Below, piece after piece: positions 22,330 to 61,337 of a stretch of 63,796 bases of DNA. Below the pieces are notes generated by a model that saw only the letters and a program-made list of their open reading frames with translations, had not been told where the DNA came from and made no database searches. A program made the translations under genes and the position numbers. How positions within the stretch are numbered: the stretch's first letter is position 1; each line of letters begins with the position of its first letter. The stretch is taken from NCBI GenBank assembly GCA_002633005.1, contig NMRA01000886.1, forward strand, positions 40,544 through 104,339, given 5' to 3'. The DNA is from Phoronis australis (taxonomy: Eukaryota > Phoronida > Phoronidae).

Positions 22330-23724
22330 CAGGCAGCGCATGTAGGGTTTTTCCACTGAATTATCCTTGAGATAACGTTCTTAATCTCCTAGTGCCTCAG
22401 TTATATATTTTAGGGAGTTGTCTCGAAATAATTCATGATGAAGTCAATTCCCCTTTCGGTGGTATTGTTTTGATTGGTTGTGTTGAGTTGGTATACTGTC
22501 TGCATGGGCCAATCAGCTTTCTAGGTTTTCGCGGAGTATTGAAAAGTCCGTACAGGTATCACTTAATTTTCCTCGGTAAATTTTTTACACTGGCTTTTCT
22601 GATTGGCTAGTGGAATTCTCAACAGGCAGCGCTTTACGCAAACAAACTAGCATGACTGATGGACTGAAGTGTAAATGTGGTCTGTTGTACAGACAAATCG
22701 GTGCTTAAAATTTATGTTCAGGAAATGTGAAGCCTAGAAATTGTGATTGCGCATTTTCGGAATGCATCTTTCCATTGTCGATGACTTTCGTTTACGATAG
22801 TGTCCTGTATTCATACAGTATGAATACCACACCGGTTAAATCGTCCAGATATGTGTTTATTGTACATGCATGTGCTTCAAGCATGCGGCTCTTAAACATC
22901 ACTGCATAAACGAAATAGTTGCTGCGACGTCACTTACATGACAAGACTATAAATCGTTCACAGTCCGCCATTTTTGCATGGTGTTGCAAAGCTAACCAAT
23001 GACTGCCGAGGTTACATCAACCAATGCTAAAGCGCGTGCCACTAAGTGATACCTGCGTGCTGGCTGGGCTAAGCGCGTAGGGAACCAGCGAGGAGTTACT
23101 GTTGCCTCAGGTGCGGTTTCCGTTAGACTTTAATTAAACATTACGTGGAAGGTGTAACGATATCGTTGTTGTTGCCTAATGCTAATGGTATAGTAATTTA
23201 GTTAGTCAACGTAATTTAGACTGTTTTTGTAACGTTTCATATAACCGATAAGAAAACGTTTACCTGTTGCCACCAAGACATAATGCCAATTCGATTTATG
23301 AGCAGTAATGTTATCTGTAGTATTTACCCGTGTAACCGTGAAATAAAATTTTGAAAAATGATAAATTCACCATGTAAAAGAATCCAACCCAGTTGGATTA
23401 TTGGCAATGTACATTGCACTTGCTAGTTGTCCCGCGCTTGGCTTACTGTCCCAGTCCCACTTTTTGAATTTTTACGCCACACCGCCATACCACTCAAAAT
23501 GTCCCACACGCGAAATTGGCATGTTATCCTATACTAGTGTGATTTCCCAAACAACATAGGCCTATTTTCCCGTTCGACTAAAAAAGAGATATTTCACAGC
23601 TTTTGGCGGTAACCACAATTTCCAAAAAAACGCCTTCGTGCACTCTTGGTTGTTACGTCTCCCGTTCGACAAAAAACGTCGGAACGTATTTGTGTGTTGT
23701 GGCGAGTATTCCATCCTTGTGTTT
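22330..23724. other. Intergenic, no gene seen
   Basis: No coding family is recognised. Homology to the second duplicated segment begins only at about 23725. Confidence 0.4.
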
Positions 23725-24793
23725 AGGCATAGACCCAGATGTTCCTTTGTAATCGGGATGTCCCGCTCTCAAATCCAGTTGACGGGAAGTTTAAAATAAA
23801 TGTAGTATTCCTCATGTGCGTTCCCGTGAGGGCGGGTAAAATGCGTGCATGTCATGTTCTCTTCTTCTGAATGTGTGATACAGGTACAGAACGTCTGCTC
23901 ACCAGCATGCTCCATCTTATTGGAAGCTCATGGTTTTGTTTTGGAGTGCCCTTCTCCTAGACAAGTCGCCTTTCATGGCTGATGAGCCCACTGTCCAGGT
24001 TTATCTCCGAGTTGTCCTCCTAGTACGTGACTTGTCGCCAAGGATCAATATTTTTACAGATTACGGGAGCTGGCCTTACTCGTAGCCGTAGTATGACCCT
24101 TACGAGTTGAAATGGGTTTCGTCTGATCTCTACCTTTCGACCTGGCCGGTATGGGTGGCCCTGCTAGGAGTTTTTAAACTCCCGCCAGCAAAGCTTTAGA
24201 GGTCAAGGAGATACGCAAGCTGTTTCCCTACTACAAGGCATACATGTACCCAGGAACAGTAATGTAGTATTAAAAATCCTTCTGTAGAGTTGAATACAGT
24301 TTCGTTGGAAAAGCACCTTTCGTGGGAATTTTGATTGAAATAACTCTTTCGCAGGAGAAGTGGTCGTGAAAAAGTCATTTTTCTGAGTGACAGATCCTGG
24401 GCCAATTTCAATGCTTCCAGGGGACCAAAGAAACGCCTAATTATTCCTGTGCAGGAAGCACATCAATAAATCGTCTAGTTGCGGTATTTCTATACCGTAC
24501 AATGTAAAATCGTTCGAGTATGGCAAACAACTAAAGTAACGACTGCCCAATGACTACTGAGCAACACTATATAAATTAAACAACTATATAAACTCAAATT
24601 GTAGTTGCCAACTTGCTTTGATTGACGCTGCAAAATAGCCGAACAACGACACTTACCCATGCAAATCGTTCTCGAATTTCTTACCAAGACAAGACTTTAT
24701 ATAGTACTTGCCACAACATGAAAGATTCCTCGACAATTCGACCTCTTCAATTCGGTCCCTGGTTTCTCAATTCCAAAAAAATTTTCAAACCGA

Positions 24794-24955
24794 AGTTATC
24801 ATCACTGGCAGAGTAGGTTGCAGCAAGGGAGGTGATGTCCGAACACGTAGGGAGGTGCTCGGCTACCCTGCCCTCCCTAAATCCGCAAGTGATCGTAACA
24901 GTTTATAAACTAAATGCCGGCGGTCTGGCACACGTTGGGGAGCTCATTAAAGGAT
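24794..24955. mobile_element. Copy 1-specific insertion with a MITE end
   Basis: This stretch has no counterpart in copy 2 (junction near 42985-42995). It contains GGGAGGTG and CCCTCCCTAAATCCGCAAGTG, the reverse-complement end of the GGCGGATCCAGG MITE family. Confidence 0.45.
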
Positions 24956-24959
24956 CTAG

Positions 24960-25038
24960 GTGTGTGTCCCTGAGGGACTCGAACTCACGAACTTGAGTAA
25001 AGGAGGCGGACACTTATCACTCGGCCACACTGCCACCT
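24960..25038 (-). repeat. tRNA-derived SINE head in copy 1
   Basis: On the minus strand it shows an A box (TGGCCGAGTGATA) and a B box (GAGTTCGAGTCC) at tRNA spacing, starting GGTGGCAGTG. A degraded homologue lies at 43000-43075 in the second segment copy, so the insertion predates the duplication. The acceptor ends pair poorly. Confidence 0.6.
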
Positions 25039-25519
25039 CAGTCGTGACAAGCTTGACCTTTTCTTCGACTTAACATTTAAAAGTAAACCAAATCCTGTTT
25101 TAGACTATTAAGTACCATTTGGTCACTTTTTACAAATCACAAAATCATGTTCTGTCACCTTCATCAACCCTTGAAAGTTGGGAGCAACTTAATCCGGGCC
25201 GAGATCCGAAGACGCAACTTTGTCGAGAAGGAAGCCAGCGTGGTCACGTGCATTGAGTGGCAATATCTCGCAGTCTTGCGTTCTTGCCTGTTCAATCGAC
25301 GAGATAACCGACCGATGTAGAGAAGGACGGCCTAACGTGACGAATGAGTGGACACACCACAGCTGATTATCTACATGAATCGTTTAGGTCTGTGAGAGGC
25401 ACTGACTCTCAATCACTAGAAGGTCGGCTATAAAACCAGTTTTGGGTGAAACTACTTCAACAGGGTTCAGTATCATTTAAAGCAGCGAATAGAAGCCTAT
25501 CTAAATCTGATTGAGGTCA

Positions 25520-38349
<12,830 letters not shown>

Positions 38350-39119
38350 CCTTTCATAAACATACAGTAATCCATGTAGGCCTAAATCACCTGCGCGGCT
38401 CTAAGTTCAAGAATACGAATGTCAGTGGAGGATTCATAAGCCAATACAGCGCATTGCTCAGATGCGGTCAGATTAGGTACGGTGGCACTAAACAATCATC
38501 AGTGCTGCGCAGCCTAGAATTTAAATAAAGGATGATTGGCAGGCCAACTGAAAAGAATTGGTATGATGGTATCCTTTTTCCCAACATCGCCTGATATTAG
38601 CTGAAATGATTCAAGTTCTTTTTCCCCAGTGTCAGCTGATACCAGCTGCAATTGGTCGGGATCTTTTTTCTTTAAGAAATGATTTTCGAAACAGCCCTGG
38701 GTTCTAATTTTTGTAATGGAAATTTATCTCAAAATTATTTTTACCATTTTCCGTCGATTTAAATACAAACTCAAGATAAGTGTTTATAAGTTCTATGCTC
38801 GAGTAAGTTATAGTTTCTGCGCACAAGTTTCTAGACTCAATTCGCCCTTGATTGCCCCAAGATTCGAGCTACGTGCGATTTCGAGTAAAACCTCAAAACT
38901 TTAATGCTATAGTCATCAAGTGCAAACTAGGATCATTAGACAATCATTACGTTCTCGAGCACAGAATTATAGGGTCTAACACTTGTCATGAGTTTGAGTA
39001 AAGACAACAACTTTTCTAAAATCGTAGCGACATGTTTCGGTCGTATCCACAATTGTCAAGCCTTATTCAGAGATGGATGCCAGGTGCAAGATTTCAAGTT
39101 TATTTGGTGTTAAAGTGAC

Positions 39120-40205
39120 GGCGGAGGGGTGATTATGAGGGGTCTCATCCCCAAAAAGGAGCCCAACAAATTCCGCCTCATCCACAACCTCTCCTACCCA
39201 TCTCGCGACCACAACTCAGTCAACGCCTTCATCCCCCTCATCTCACCGAGGTTCAATACCAATCTGTCCAAACGGCCATCAACTCCATCCTTTACTTTGG
39301 CCGCAACTTCCTCATGGCCAAGACCGACATCCAAGACAGACGCTTTCCGCCTGGTCCCTGTCCACCTCTCCGACTACAAGTTCTTGGGTTTCACCTGGGA
39401 TGGTCAGTTCTATTATGACCGGTGCCTTCCCTTTGGCCTAGCTTCATCTTGCAACATATTCGAACGCATCAGCACATCCCTCCAGTGGATTATGGAATCC
39501 AAATTCCAGGCGTCCGGTACGTGTCATCTTCTCGACGACTTTTCCTTCATCGGTCACCTACAATCCCCCAGGTGTTCCACGAATCTCAACAATTTCCATC
39601 TACTCTGCTCCTCCATTGGTGTTCCGATCAACCGGGACAAAACTATTCCTCCCACTATACTCCTCACTTTCTTCGACATTCATCTCGACACTTCTATCAT
39701 GTCTGCATCTTTGCCCATAGACAAGCTCGACAAGGCCAGGGAGCTGCTCCACAGTTTCCAACGAAAACGCACAGTCACGCTCCGCGACATGCAATCCCTC
39801 ATCGGCCTCCTCAACTTCGCATGCTTGGTCATTGTGCCGGGACGTGTCTTTCTCCGCCGTCTCATCGACCTCAGAAAGGGGCTCCACTGTCCTCACCACC
39901 ACGTTAATCTCAACAAGGAGGCACGCGCCGTTATCAGCTCCTGGCTCCTCTTTCTCTAACCATTCAACGGTAAATACCTTCTTCTCTTCCACAAGTGGGT
40001 TTCGTCTTCATCCATCAAGCTCTACATTGATGCTATTTCGGTTCATGGGGGTTTTGCTGCAATCCTCGGCTCCGAATGGTTCTCGGGCCACTAGCCTCCG
40101 TCTACATCTGACTTCCACATCACCTTCAAGGAACTCTTTTCACTCGTCCTCTCCATCGAGATTTGGTTCCATGTGGCCGGTGCTTATTATTGGCCATCTT
40201 ACTAG
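39120..40205 (+). pseudogene. DIRS/Ngaro-like reverse transcriptase-RNase H relic
   Basis: The plus strand encodes GLIPKKEPNKFRLIHNLSYP, YKFLGFTWDGQFYYDRCLPF, GLASS, HLLDDFSFIG (the catalytic DD), MQSLIGLLNFACLVIVPGR and RRLIDL. These are hallmarks of tyrosine-recombinase retrotransposon RTs. A frame disturbance between about 39245 and 39340 displaces the QTAINSILYFGRNFLMAKTD region. A TAA at 39957 precedes an RNase H-like LYIDAISVHGGFAAILGSEW segment. The 5' part, gag, recombinase and methyltransferase are not seen. It lies between gene B and gene C segments and is inactive. Confidence 0.85.
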
Positions 40206-40385
40206 AGATTATCAATTTTATTTTACTTATCTGTATTCGTTATAGTTACTTGTAATTGTATTAGTCATAATAAATGACCTTGTATCGCCTACCTCGGTCT
40301 CCTTTTCATCCCTGGTAACGAGCTTGCGACGCACGTACCATTCATCTATTATTCGGGATATATGTCGATCATAATATCCCTTTCC
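40185..40385 (+). repeat. Retroelement tail repeat next to the DIRS-like relic
   Basis: It shares the GGCCATCTTACTAGAGATTA, GTCATAATAAATGACCTT and GAGCTTGCGACGCACGTA blocks with 325-505 and, reversed, 43998-44195. A weaker copy of the first part is at 59880-59940. Its position directly after the RT relic suggests it is that element's 3' region. Confidence 0.6.
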
Positions 40386-41305
40386 CTCTAAAATCCCATG
40401 TAGTGTATAAATTTGATTGCAATTTTTGTATATTTTATATTGGTGAGACAACTGGCCACTTGACTACAAGAATGAAGGAATACCTAGTTAGCGATAACAA
40501 TTCACGTAACTCAAGGTAACTGTGAACATTGTTTACCAGGTTGTACTTATGTGCAAATATCTTAAATTCTGTTAGCTCCAACCCCTATAAAGTATTATTT
40601 TTTCTGAAAGGTGAATGAATTTTCTAACGATTGTATCATTCTTATTTCCTTGTCATTGTGTTTTCATCAAATATGCGTTTTTTAGCAAAAAATATCTTGA
40701 CTTTGATGAAACGATATTTAAAATATTGTTCCTGTTATTGGTCTTTTGTCAACGTGTTGACAATGGTATTTTCGAGGGAACCGTGTCTCAGATTTTTGAA
40801 ACAGGCGTTAGTGCTTCGTTTCACCTTTGAACGGCCGGCGTATGATGCAAGTGCCGTCGGGATATTGACATGAGATTTTCTACGGTTGAGCGTGAAGAGT
40901 TAGATATCGGGAAGGGAGAAAGCGGTTCAGGTTACTGAGCAGTTTTTAAACAGATTACATGTATCTTTCCCGCTGTATCCACAAGTGCGTGCCTTCTTCT
41001 GTGACCCGACTGCGTCAGCAGTGGATGATGTTTCGGAAACTTGCCGTTTTGTCCTAGTTCGTTGAATGTGTTTTTTATTTTGACGTTGAATTCAGGCATC
41101 GTATTTTGCTACTCAGTTTTTAACAACAAGTTTAAAATGAAACAAACCGCAGGCAAAGATCTTAGTCAGGCAACTGTTTGTAAACAGCTGTTAGACCAAA
41201 TTCGGAGAATGATGACTACCCCAGGTTATCTACTAGTCTAGAGGTCTATATAGTCGAGTTGACAAGGTCTCGAGCGATTTTGTGGCCAAAAGGCTTTTTT
41301 GACTC

Positions 41306-41470
41306 GAGGGCTCATCCAGGATTTTGAGTTGCGAGAGGGGAGGGGCGCAGGGCAGAGTAATAGCCAAGATTATGCCCGTCAGATATTCGCACTCCCGAAC
41401 TGCCAAATGCAATCTGGGAGAATTTTAGGGGGCATGGCCGCCTTGACCCCATCTAAGTCCGCCACTGTGA
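41306..41470. mobile_element. MITE of the GGCGGATCCAGG family beside the exon 1 relic
   Basis: The left end GGGCTCATCCAGGATTTTG is followed by GGGGAGGGGCGCAGGGCAG. The reverse complement of the right end is CAGTGGCGGACTTAGATGGGG. Related single ends occur at 9108-9175, 22117-22190, 24803-24895 and at the window edge (63772-63796). Confidence 0.55.
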
Positions 41471-41517
41471 CTGGTAACGGGTCGCGCCTCAGCCAGGTAC
41501 CGCCCCTTCGAAATCGA

Positions 41518-41599
41518 AGTCCGTTCAATCCACCAACTGAAAAGTAACATACAAGTCGACATATCCGACAAAGGGAGTGACTTTCCAACGCAGCGCCAT
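41518..41599 (-). pseudogene. Decayed exon 1 of a gene A-like dehydrogenase
   Basis: The stretch reads as a gene A-type anchor (MALRWKVTPFVGYVDLYVTF, then QLVD) but has TGA where gene A has the Arg codon of DRTDL, and no GTAAGT donor follows. Flanking DNA for several hundred bases on both sides (about 40830-41930) also matches the surroundings of gene A exon 1 (about 9470-10440). No further exons of this copy are visible. It is best read as the remnant of a fourth array member lying between B and C. Confidence 0.75.
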
Positions 41600-42999
41600 T
41601 ATCGAGTGAGTACTATTGAACAGAGAGCAACCTCGATTAATGAATTCATTGATACTTGACATGTCTTAAGAGTTTCGTAGACCAACAAATTTCGCTATAA
41701 TGTTGCGTTCACATATTACATTATCACTCGACGTAGTTTGGAAAAGAGGAAGTTTTACGAAAGGGAAGGGAGGTTAAACTCACGGTGACGTCATTGAGTG
41801 GTTGATTAGAAAATCTCCATAGTTGGGAAACTGGTTCGGCCTTCTGACAGAATCGACTATAATTCCAAACTAAAGTGGGACCCACCGTTGCTCGTTTCCA
41901 AGACTTGACTACATTTCACTTACCCTATAAAAATGTACACAGACAAGTGAACAGGCATAAACCCCGATGTCCCGTTTTTAAATCCAGTTGATGCAAACGT
42001 TAAAATGAATAAAGTATTCTTCATCTGCGTTCCCGTGATGGCGGGTAGAATGCGTGCATGTCACTTTTTCTTCAGCAGGATGGGTGATACAGGTACAGAA
42101 GGTCTGCCTTCTGTCCTAAGCTAACATGCTCCGTCTTCTTGGGAGCTCATGGTTTTATTTTGGAATGCCCCTCCGAGATGACCTTCTAGTAGGTAAAATG
42201 TCGCCAAGGATCAATTTTTACATGGTAAGGAGATGGCCTTACGCCATACCTTAGTATGACCCTAGGAAGTGCTGAGATGTGTTTCGTCTACCTTTCGACA
42301 TGGGTGCCCCTGCTAAAAGTTTTTAAACTCCCGACAGTAAAGCTCTAGAGGTCACCACAAGGCATACACGTACGTGTACCCAGGAAGAGTAATGTAGTAT
42401 TAAAAACCCTTCTGTAGATTTGTATAAACAAGGGAACCCATTCGAATTCCCCGAGCCCATTCCAATTGCAGGGAATTTCGTTGAAAAAGAACTCTTTCGT
42501 GAGAATTTTGTTAAAAATAACTCTTTCGCAGGTGAACTGGTCGTGAAAAAGTCATTTTTCTGAGCGGCATGCTCCCTTTCTACGGGAGAGACCCCGGGCC
42601 AATACCATTGCTTCCAGGGGGCCAAAGAAACGCCTAACCATTCCTGTGCAGGAGGCACATCAATAAATCGACAAATTGCGGTATGTAAAATCATTCGAGT
42701 ATATGGTAGACAAAGTAACGACTGTCCCATCACCACAGAGCTACACCAAGTAAATGAAACAACTATACAAACTCGTATGCTAAAAATCAACTTGCTTTGA
42801 TTGACACTGCATCTCCCTGTTTTCAGTTGTGCAAAAAACAGAACAAGCCACTTGTCCATGCAAATCGTTCTCGAACTTCTCACCAAGACAAGACTTCATT
42901 TAGTACTTGCCAAAATATAAAAAATTCTCAACAATTCGACCGCTTCACTTCAGTCTCTGGCTTTTCAATTTCAACAGAATGTTGAAACCGAGGAGTGTG

Positions 43000-43075
43000 C
43001 ATCAGAGGGAATCCAACGCACGACCTTGAGTGAAGGAAGCGGACGGACACTTATCCCACTCGGACACACTGCCTC
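43000..43075 (-). repeat. tRNA-derived SINE head in copy 2, degraded
   Basis: This is the paralogous position of the SINE at 24960-25038. The A box is changed by substitutions (CACTCGGACACACTG on plus) and the B box is weaker. It is useful only as a marker of the segmental duplication. Confidence 0.5.
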
Positions 43076-43582
43076 CTTTGATTGGCCACGCACTGTATTC
43101 TTCGATTTCATATTTAAAAGTAAACCAAACACTGTTTAAGACATACTTGGTCATTTCTAACAGACCACAAAATTATATTCTACCACCCTCATCAACCCTT
43201 AAACGTTGGGAGAAAATAAATCTGAGCCGAGTTCCGAAGACTCAACATTCTCGCGAAGGAGGCTAGTGTGATCATGTGCGTTGCGTGGCGATGTCTCGCA
43301 AAGTCTTGCGTGATCTTGCGTTTCCTCGAGGTTCCCGCGTCTACGGAACGGATGCCTGTTCAATCGGCAAGGGTGAAATAACCGACCGCTAAGAAGAAAG
43401 ATCGGCTACGCATGACGGTTGAGGGGACTCGTAATGATTCAGTTAAATAAACAGTTTAGCTCTGAGGGAGGTACCAATTGTACAACAGCAGGCCGGTTAT
43501 AGAACCAGTTTTGGGTGAAACTACTTCAACAGGGTTCAGTATCATTTAAAGCAGCAAACAGAAGCGTATCTGGTCGAGCTCA

Positions 43583-56948
<13,366 letters not shown>

Positions 56949-57014
56949 GTTGCGAAACGGGGCGTCCTTTCAAAACGTACAGGTAATCCATATATCACAT
57001 ACCGCTCAAAGGCT

Positions 57015-57150
57015 CAGATATATAAAACAGTTTAGTCTAAGGTCATGAATACGGCGGTCGAAAAGGTTCAAAGGTTGAAAGGTTTATTTTCTCTGGACAA
57101 ACAACAGAGACACCTCACTGGGTATAAGAGAACTACATTCTATGCAAGCT
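57015..57150. other. 5' flank of gene C
   Basis: It follows the end of segment homology. A TATATAAAAC string sits at about 57016, but on the strand opposite to gene C, so a promoter role is not supported. Nothing else is recognisable. Confidence 0.3.
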
Positions 57151-57156
57151 ACAGAT

Positions 57157-57380
57157 GCATGGAGCGAAGCACTATTGGGGCTGGGGAGGCTATAGCCTCC
57201 CACTTATTTCAGTGCTGCACCTTCCATCTCGGATGCTGGGGNCATGGAGCGGCGCACTATTGGGGCTGGCCGGGGGAGGCTATAGCCTCCCACTTATTTC
57301 AGTGCTGCACCTTCCATCTAGGATGCTGGGGGTGTGAACTATAGCCCCCCCCCACTAATTTCAGTGCTGAGCCGCCCATA
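57157..57380 (+). repeat. About 90-bp tandem repeat with an 18-bp palindrome
   Basis: Two full units and a partial third share GCACTATTGGGGCTGG, TTTCAGTGCTGCACCTTCC and GATGCTGGGG. Each full unit contains the perfect palindrome GGGAGGCTATAGCCTCCC (first at 57184-57201). An N at 57242 marks a base the assembly could not resolve. Confidence 0.8.
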
Positions 57381-57599
57381 TATTGCACTCGACTTACTCA
57401 GGTATAAAAATAACCAAAAGAAACACCTATTAGAAAGGACATAGTCAAGATATTAATCGAACGAGACTATGGAGAAAACGAGGCAGCTTTCATGGAAATA
57501 CATGTGTACCAAACTTAGACATCAGAAGTGCAATAATATTGCTTAAGGTGGCACGTACTGAATAGTTAGGTTGTGGCCGCGGTCAATTTGCACTGCCAA

Positions 57600-58640
57600 A
57601 ATGTTAAAATATAGGGCTAGGCCAGGCTTGGGGGCATTTTTCAATTAGGTATTGTGTGTAGGATAAGTGAATGTTTTTTGTTGTATTTGTGAACATGCTG
57701 GGAATGCCAAAAAGGCCAGTTTCTCGGCTGTAGCTGCACTCTTCTTCAAGATGGTGGCCCCCTGTTGCAGTTGTGCATTGCTGTGTAGCACCTGAGAAAT
57801 TGGCCGCGATTTCAGGTAGCCCTCAAACAAGCCAGATTTGCAAAAAAAACTAGTTGGTTGACAGTACTTTTGGACCACATTTTTGGAATCGGTAGGAAAT
57901 TTGCTTTCGGAATCTAATGTTGGCTTTAGTCGAGCATCGGCAGGAAAGTGGTGATTTTGGGGTGAAAAGTGCCGATTTGGCATTTTTTTGCCCTCATTTT
58001 TCTTAGTTCGGCTTGGTTTCCACTGGGAGTGAATGGATCAAAAATACAAGAGAGAATAAAGTTTCTGTGCTCATCTGTAGGGCTTGTGATGTGAAATGAC
58101 TCAAAACATTTCCTTATTTGCATGTAGTTTTGGACATTAAAGTGAAGAAAGGGTGAAGAGTGCATTGACGTGTGTTCTGACAGGCAAACCCCTGTGAGAA
58201 CTGTTCTGTGCCCCCTAAGAAACGGATGTTGCTTATGAACTGGGCTAAGACACTCGCCGACACCACCACTATGTTGGGTTGAAACGATCTCTGCAACATA
58301 GATTATGCATACCACAACGAAATTTATAAAAAAATAATCTTTTGTTAAAATCAAGCCTCGATCGGTACATTTCTAGCCCAAATCATTGTTTGTTTGAAGA
58401 ATGACTAGAATTAAGGAACAGTGCTCAACTGAACAAGCGTTCATGAATACAATAATGGAAGGCCTGATATCGCCCAAGTCGAATAATATTGTTTTGACAC
58501 CAGGTGTACTGAGAAAGTCTTGTGCCATCCTCGGGTAAGAGAGGACACAGTTATTCAAAATAGGCCTAATTTTAGCAAGTTACGGCAAAGTTAAGCATAA
58601 AAACAATACTCGAAAGTTTGCCACCAAAAATTCATTATCC
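57600..58640. other. Unrecognised region with overlapping minus-strand frames
   Basis: Minus-strand frames at 57645-57983 and 57926-58354 overlap and could be one broken gene, with the segments FILSCIFDPFTPSGNQ and RPISQVLHSNAQLQQGATIL. I do not recognise a family, and composition gives no clear coding signal. Confidence 0.3.
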
Positions 58641-58649
58641 TTTCATCAA

Positions 58650-59110
58650 TCTGCAGTTGAAGCGGGACTGTCCCAGTCCCACAATTAACCAGATACACGA
58701 AGGTGTCAACTTAGCGTCTATAAAAATTTCGACTTGTCTAACATTTTTAGGAACCTCAGAGTTCACATCCACACAACATAATTGGAAAATTATAAACAGT
58801 TTTGGTAAAAATGTCGGACTCCAAATCATTCGGAAGGGCCAGTTTCCTAAACTTTGAAACGAGAGCAAATTGAGCTTTTTGTGCTTGGGAGACTTGCTTG
58901 GCAACGGCTTTGTCAAACTTCCTATTGCAAGTTAAATATTGCCTTGTACCCAAATAGACACAGTCTGGAACAACCCCAAAGACCATTGAGCAACCCCAAA
59001 TTGGAAACTGCAAGTTCACTGGGTACCAGCGGCCTTTCACTTACCCTCATCCGGTCTGCCTCAAGTACTATACCAAAACATAACATTTTGTGCTGTTTCG
59101 AAACGTCGAC
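58650..59110 (-). pseudogene. LINE reverse transcriptase thumb fragment
   Basis: The minus strand reads CVYLGTRQY..., then FDKAVAKQVSQAQKAQFALV, KFRKLALPNDLE and a CGCEL end. After a frameshift near 58760 it continues NVRQVEIF. This fits the YLG...A...QA.KA.F.L..K...L.LP.D...LF.KTV...LYGCE pattern of LINE RT C-termini. Both ends are truncated. Confidence 0.7.
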
Positions 59111-59180
59111 TGTGTTAGTTACAAGTGATTTCGAACCTTGAGGGGAATTTATTCGTCATTGGATGGGAATTTTCGGGCTC

Positions 59181-60424
59181 CATGTATCGTGGGTCGTTCG
59201 GGTGAAAGTGTCGCGCATAATTACGCTCGTACGACCAAGACTTCGCTTGTTAGCTTGACGAACGTTATCAATATATCTAGTGAGAAATCGGTTTGTCCGT
59301 CACGTGACCTCTGAAGCAGTTGTACGCTCGTATTTTCACTCGTATTTTACGTTAGTAATAGGGTTGTAGTTTTTGCTCATAACTTTACATTCGTAATTTT
59401 ACGATCGTAATTTTTCGCTCATATTTTCCGCATATTATGAAGTGCTCAGGAGGTAAAATCCGAGATGCAATTTACAAGCAGCTGAAAAATATCGAAGACT
59501 GACTCAAATTTTTTGCACTAGGCTACCCAAACATTTTAGAGTGGCCCATTTTATTACACATTGTGCCAAAATGTATATCTAGCAGGTTCTCTGACAATGC
59601 TTCTTATGTCAGGTCTTTTGTTGCTGCCTACCTTTTCTCCTGCGCAGGTCTGTTGTTGCAGTCTGCGGCCAAAAGGTATGTAGTTCCATTATTTTTGGAA
59701 ATTCTAGTAATTAGTGCTTGGTACTTTTTATCTCAGGTTCCATTGTGAATTTTCTATTCTAGTTTTAATTATACCTTTATTAATCATAGATATTTTCTTG
59801 CACAATCTACCGTTGTTATTGCCCGGGTTACGCTTCCTCGGATGGCCCACGCCAGTACTCCCATGTCATTATGGCGTTTTTTCCATGCCCATCTTGCCGA
59901 GTCTTATTTAGTTCTTCAAATTACGTCATAATAAATGACATTATCCGCAATCCTCATCTCGTTTTACTCTGCAACATAGCTCGTGGTGTACCCCGGGCAA
60001 AATAGATTACGATAAATTTGATTTGTTAAAATTGCTTAGGCCACGTTTCATTCTCTTATTCTTATCAGTGAGTGCAGATGACGTATGGCATTGCAAAGGG
60101 CATAGGTTCAAAACGGTTTACGGGCTGTAATGTAGAATTTCTAAATGTTGGTGGTAATTCACTCATTCTTTATACAAGACATTTGAATAACAAACCATTT
60201 GCACAACAAAAACAATATCAACTGCGTATTTGGAGGTATCGTGGACTGGTACTTTAATCTAACGACTACTTGCTAAAATAAGGAGCCTATATCTTCCACA
60301 GAGCTCAATTTCACAGTGTGTATATATAACGATTTCGCTTGTAAAACACGAGTCCAGTTTTGGTCGTAATAACGAGAGTAATGAAGCGCGACGCTTTCAC
60401 CCGAACGGTCCACGATATTCATGA
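59181..60424. mobile_element. 1.24-kb element with long terminal inverted repeats
   Basis: The left end (TATCGTGGGTCGTTCGGGTG, then AAAGTGTCGCGC) and the reverse complement of the right end (TATCGTGGACCGTTCGGGTG, then AAAGCGTCGCGC) match for about 75 bases with small gaps, up to TACGACCAA. The left subterminal part (59330-59430) repeats CTCGTATTTTACG-like motifs. Internally a weak copy of the CATAATAAATGACATTAT tail repeat appears. No transposase is found, so it is non-autonomous. Confidence 0.75.
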
Positions 60425-61337
60425 GGGTAATTTAGCGTGATTTTTAATATTTTTCACAAGGGAATGGGACTGACATTCGAGGGATTGTGGACCTTGATCC
60501 CCTGATGGTTTAAGACCATTTTCAATGTATCACAGGCACAGAAACTTTCCAAGCATTTCAGACTCGTGCTCAACTGATCTAGTACACTTTGTGCCAGATC
60601 CCGTAGCACTGCGGAAAGGCACATTAAACTGTCACCCATCTAACATTTCATTCACATTTGAACGACATTTTTAGTCCAGTAACTCGCACTACAAGTTCAG
60701 TTATTCTGTGATTAGCTAATTTTTCTAAAACCGTGTTCTGTCGCGGTAAGACAAAAAGTTCCTAATCGTGGATTTCCGTTGAACCGGAACACTGAATACC
60801 ATAGCTTTAAGTCTGTCTCTCAAAAATTTTGGGACGCGAAATTAGAAAAAAAGTGGTGAATAGAAGCAAAAATAAACGCTTTAATTATCATGTTTGTAAA
60901 TGGTCACATGGCAACGTGTTTGATGCCAGGTTGGATACGGAGAAAAGAGCAACGTAAATGCGCCCAAGACAACTAAAACAAAGTTCTGCAAATATCTGTT
61001 ATAACTTCGTCCGAACGTCTCAAGTGCTGCTGCTAGAGTCGAACATGGAAGAACAATTGTAAAAGTATTGATGTTGAGCAGAGTAATTATTAAAAGTACT
61101 GGTTTAGAGTTCTCGAATCACCGAGTCAGTAGACATGTATTGGTGTACAGTGTGAAATGGCTGAATTTAAACCTTGTTGGGTATTAAATATGAAGACAAT
61201 TCTATTCGAACACGGTTTTGGAATAGTCTGGTATATGGGTGTATGATTTTATTAAGGAATTTTAAATGCTTAAAAGCAACGATGTATTGACATTGAACGT
61301 GCAACACTGGGATGATAAAATTTCCTCACAGTCGTTA

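Noticed and set aside
24960-25038. Functional tRNA gene on the minus strand
   Set aside because: A and B boxes are good, but the acceptor ends do not pair over seven bases and a degraded paralogue exists, so it fits a SINE head.
39422-39992. Long frames overlapping the DIRS-like relic on both strands
   Set aside because: Shadow frames of the GC-rich reverse transcriptase sequence.
41379-41588. Minus-strand 69-codon frame as a gene
   Set aside because: It is a shifted frame over the exon 1 relic and a MITE.
57645-58354. Possible broken minus-strand gene
   Set aside because: Two overlapping frames exist but no family could be recognised, so kept only as an unrecognised region.
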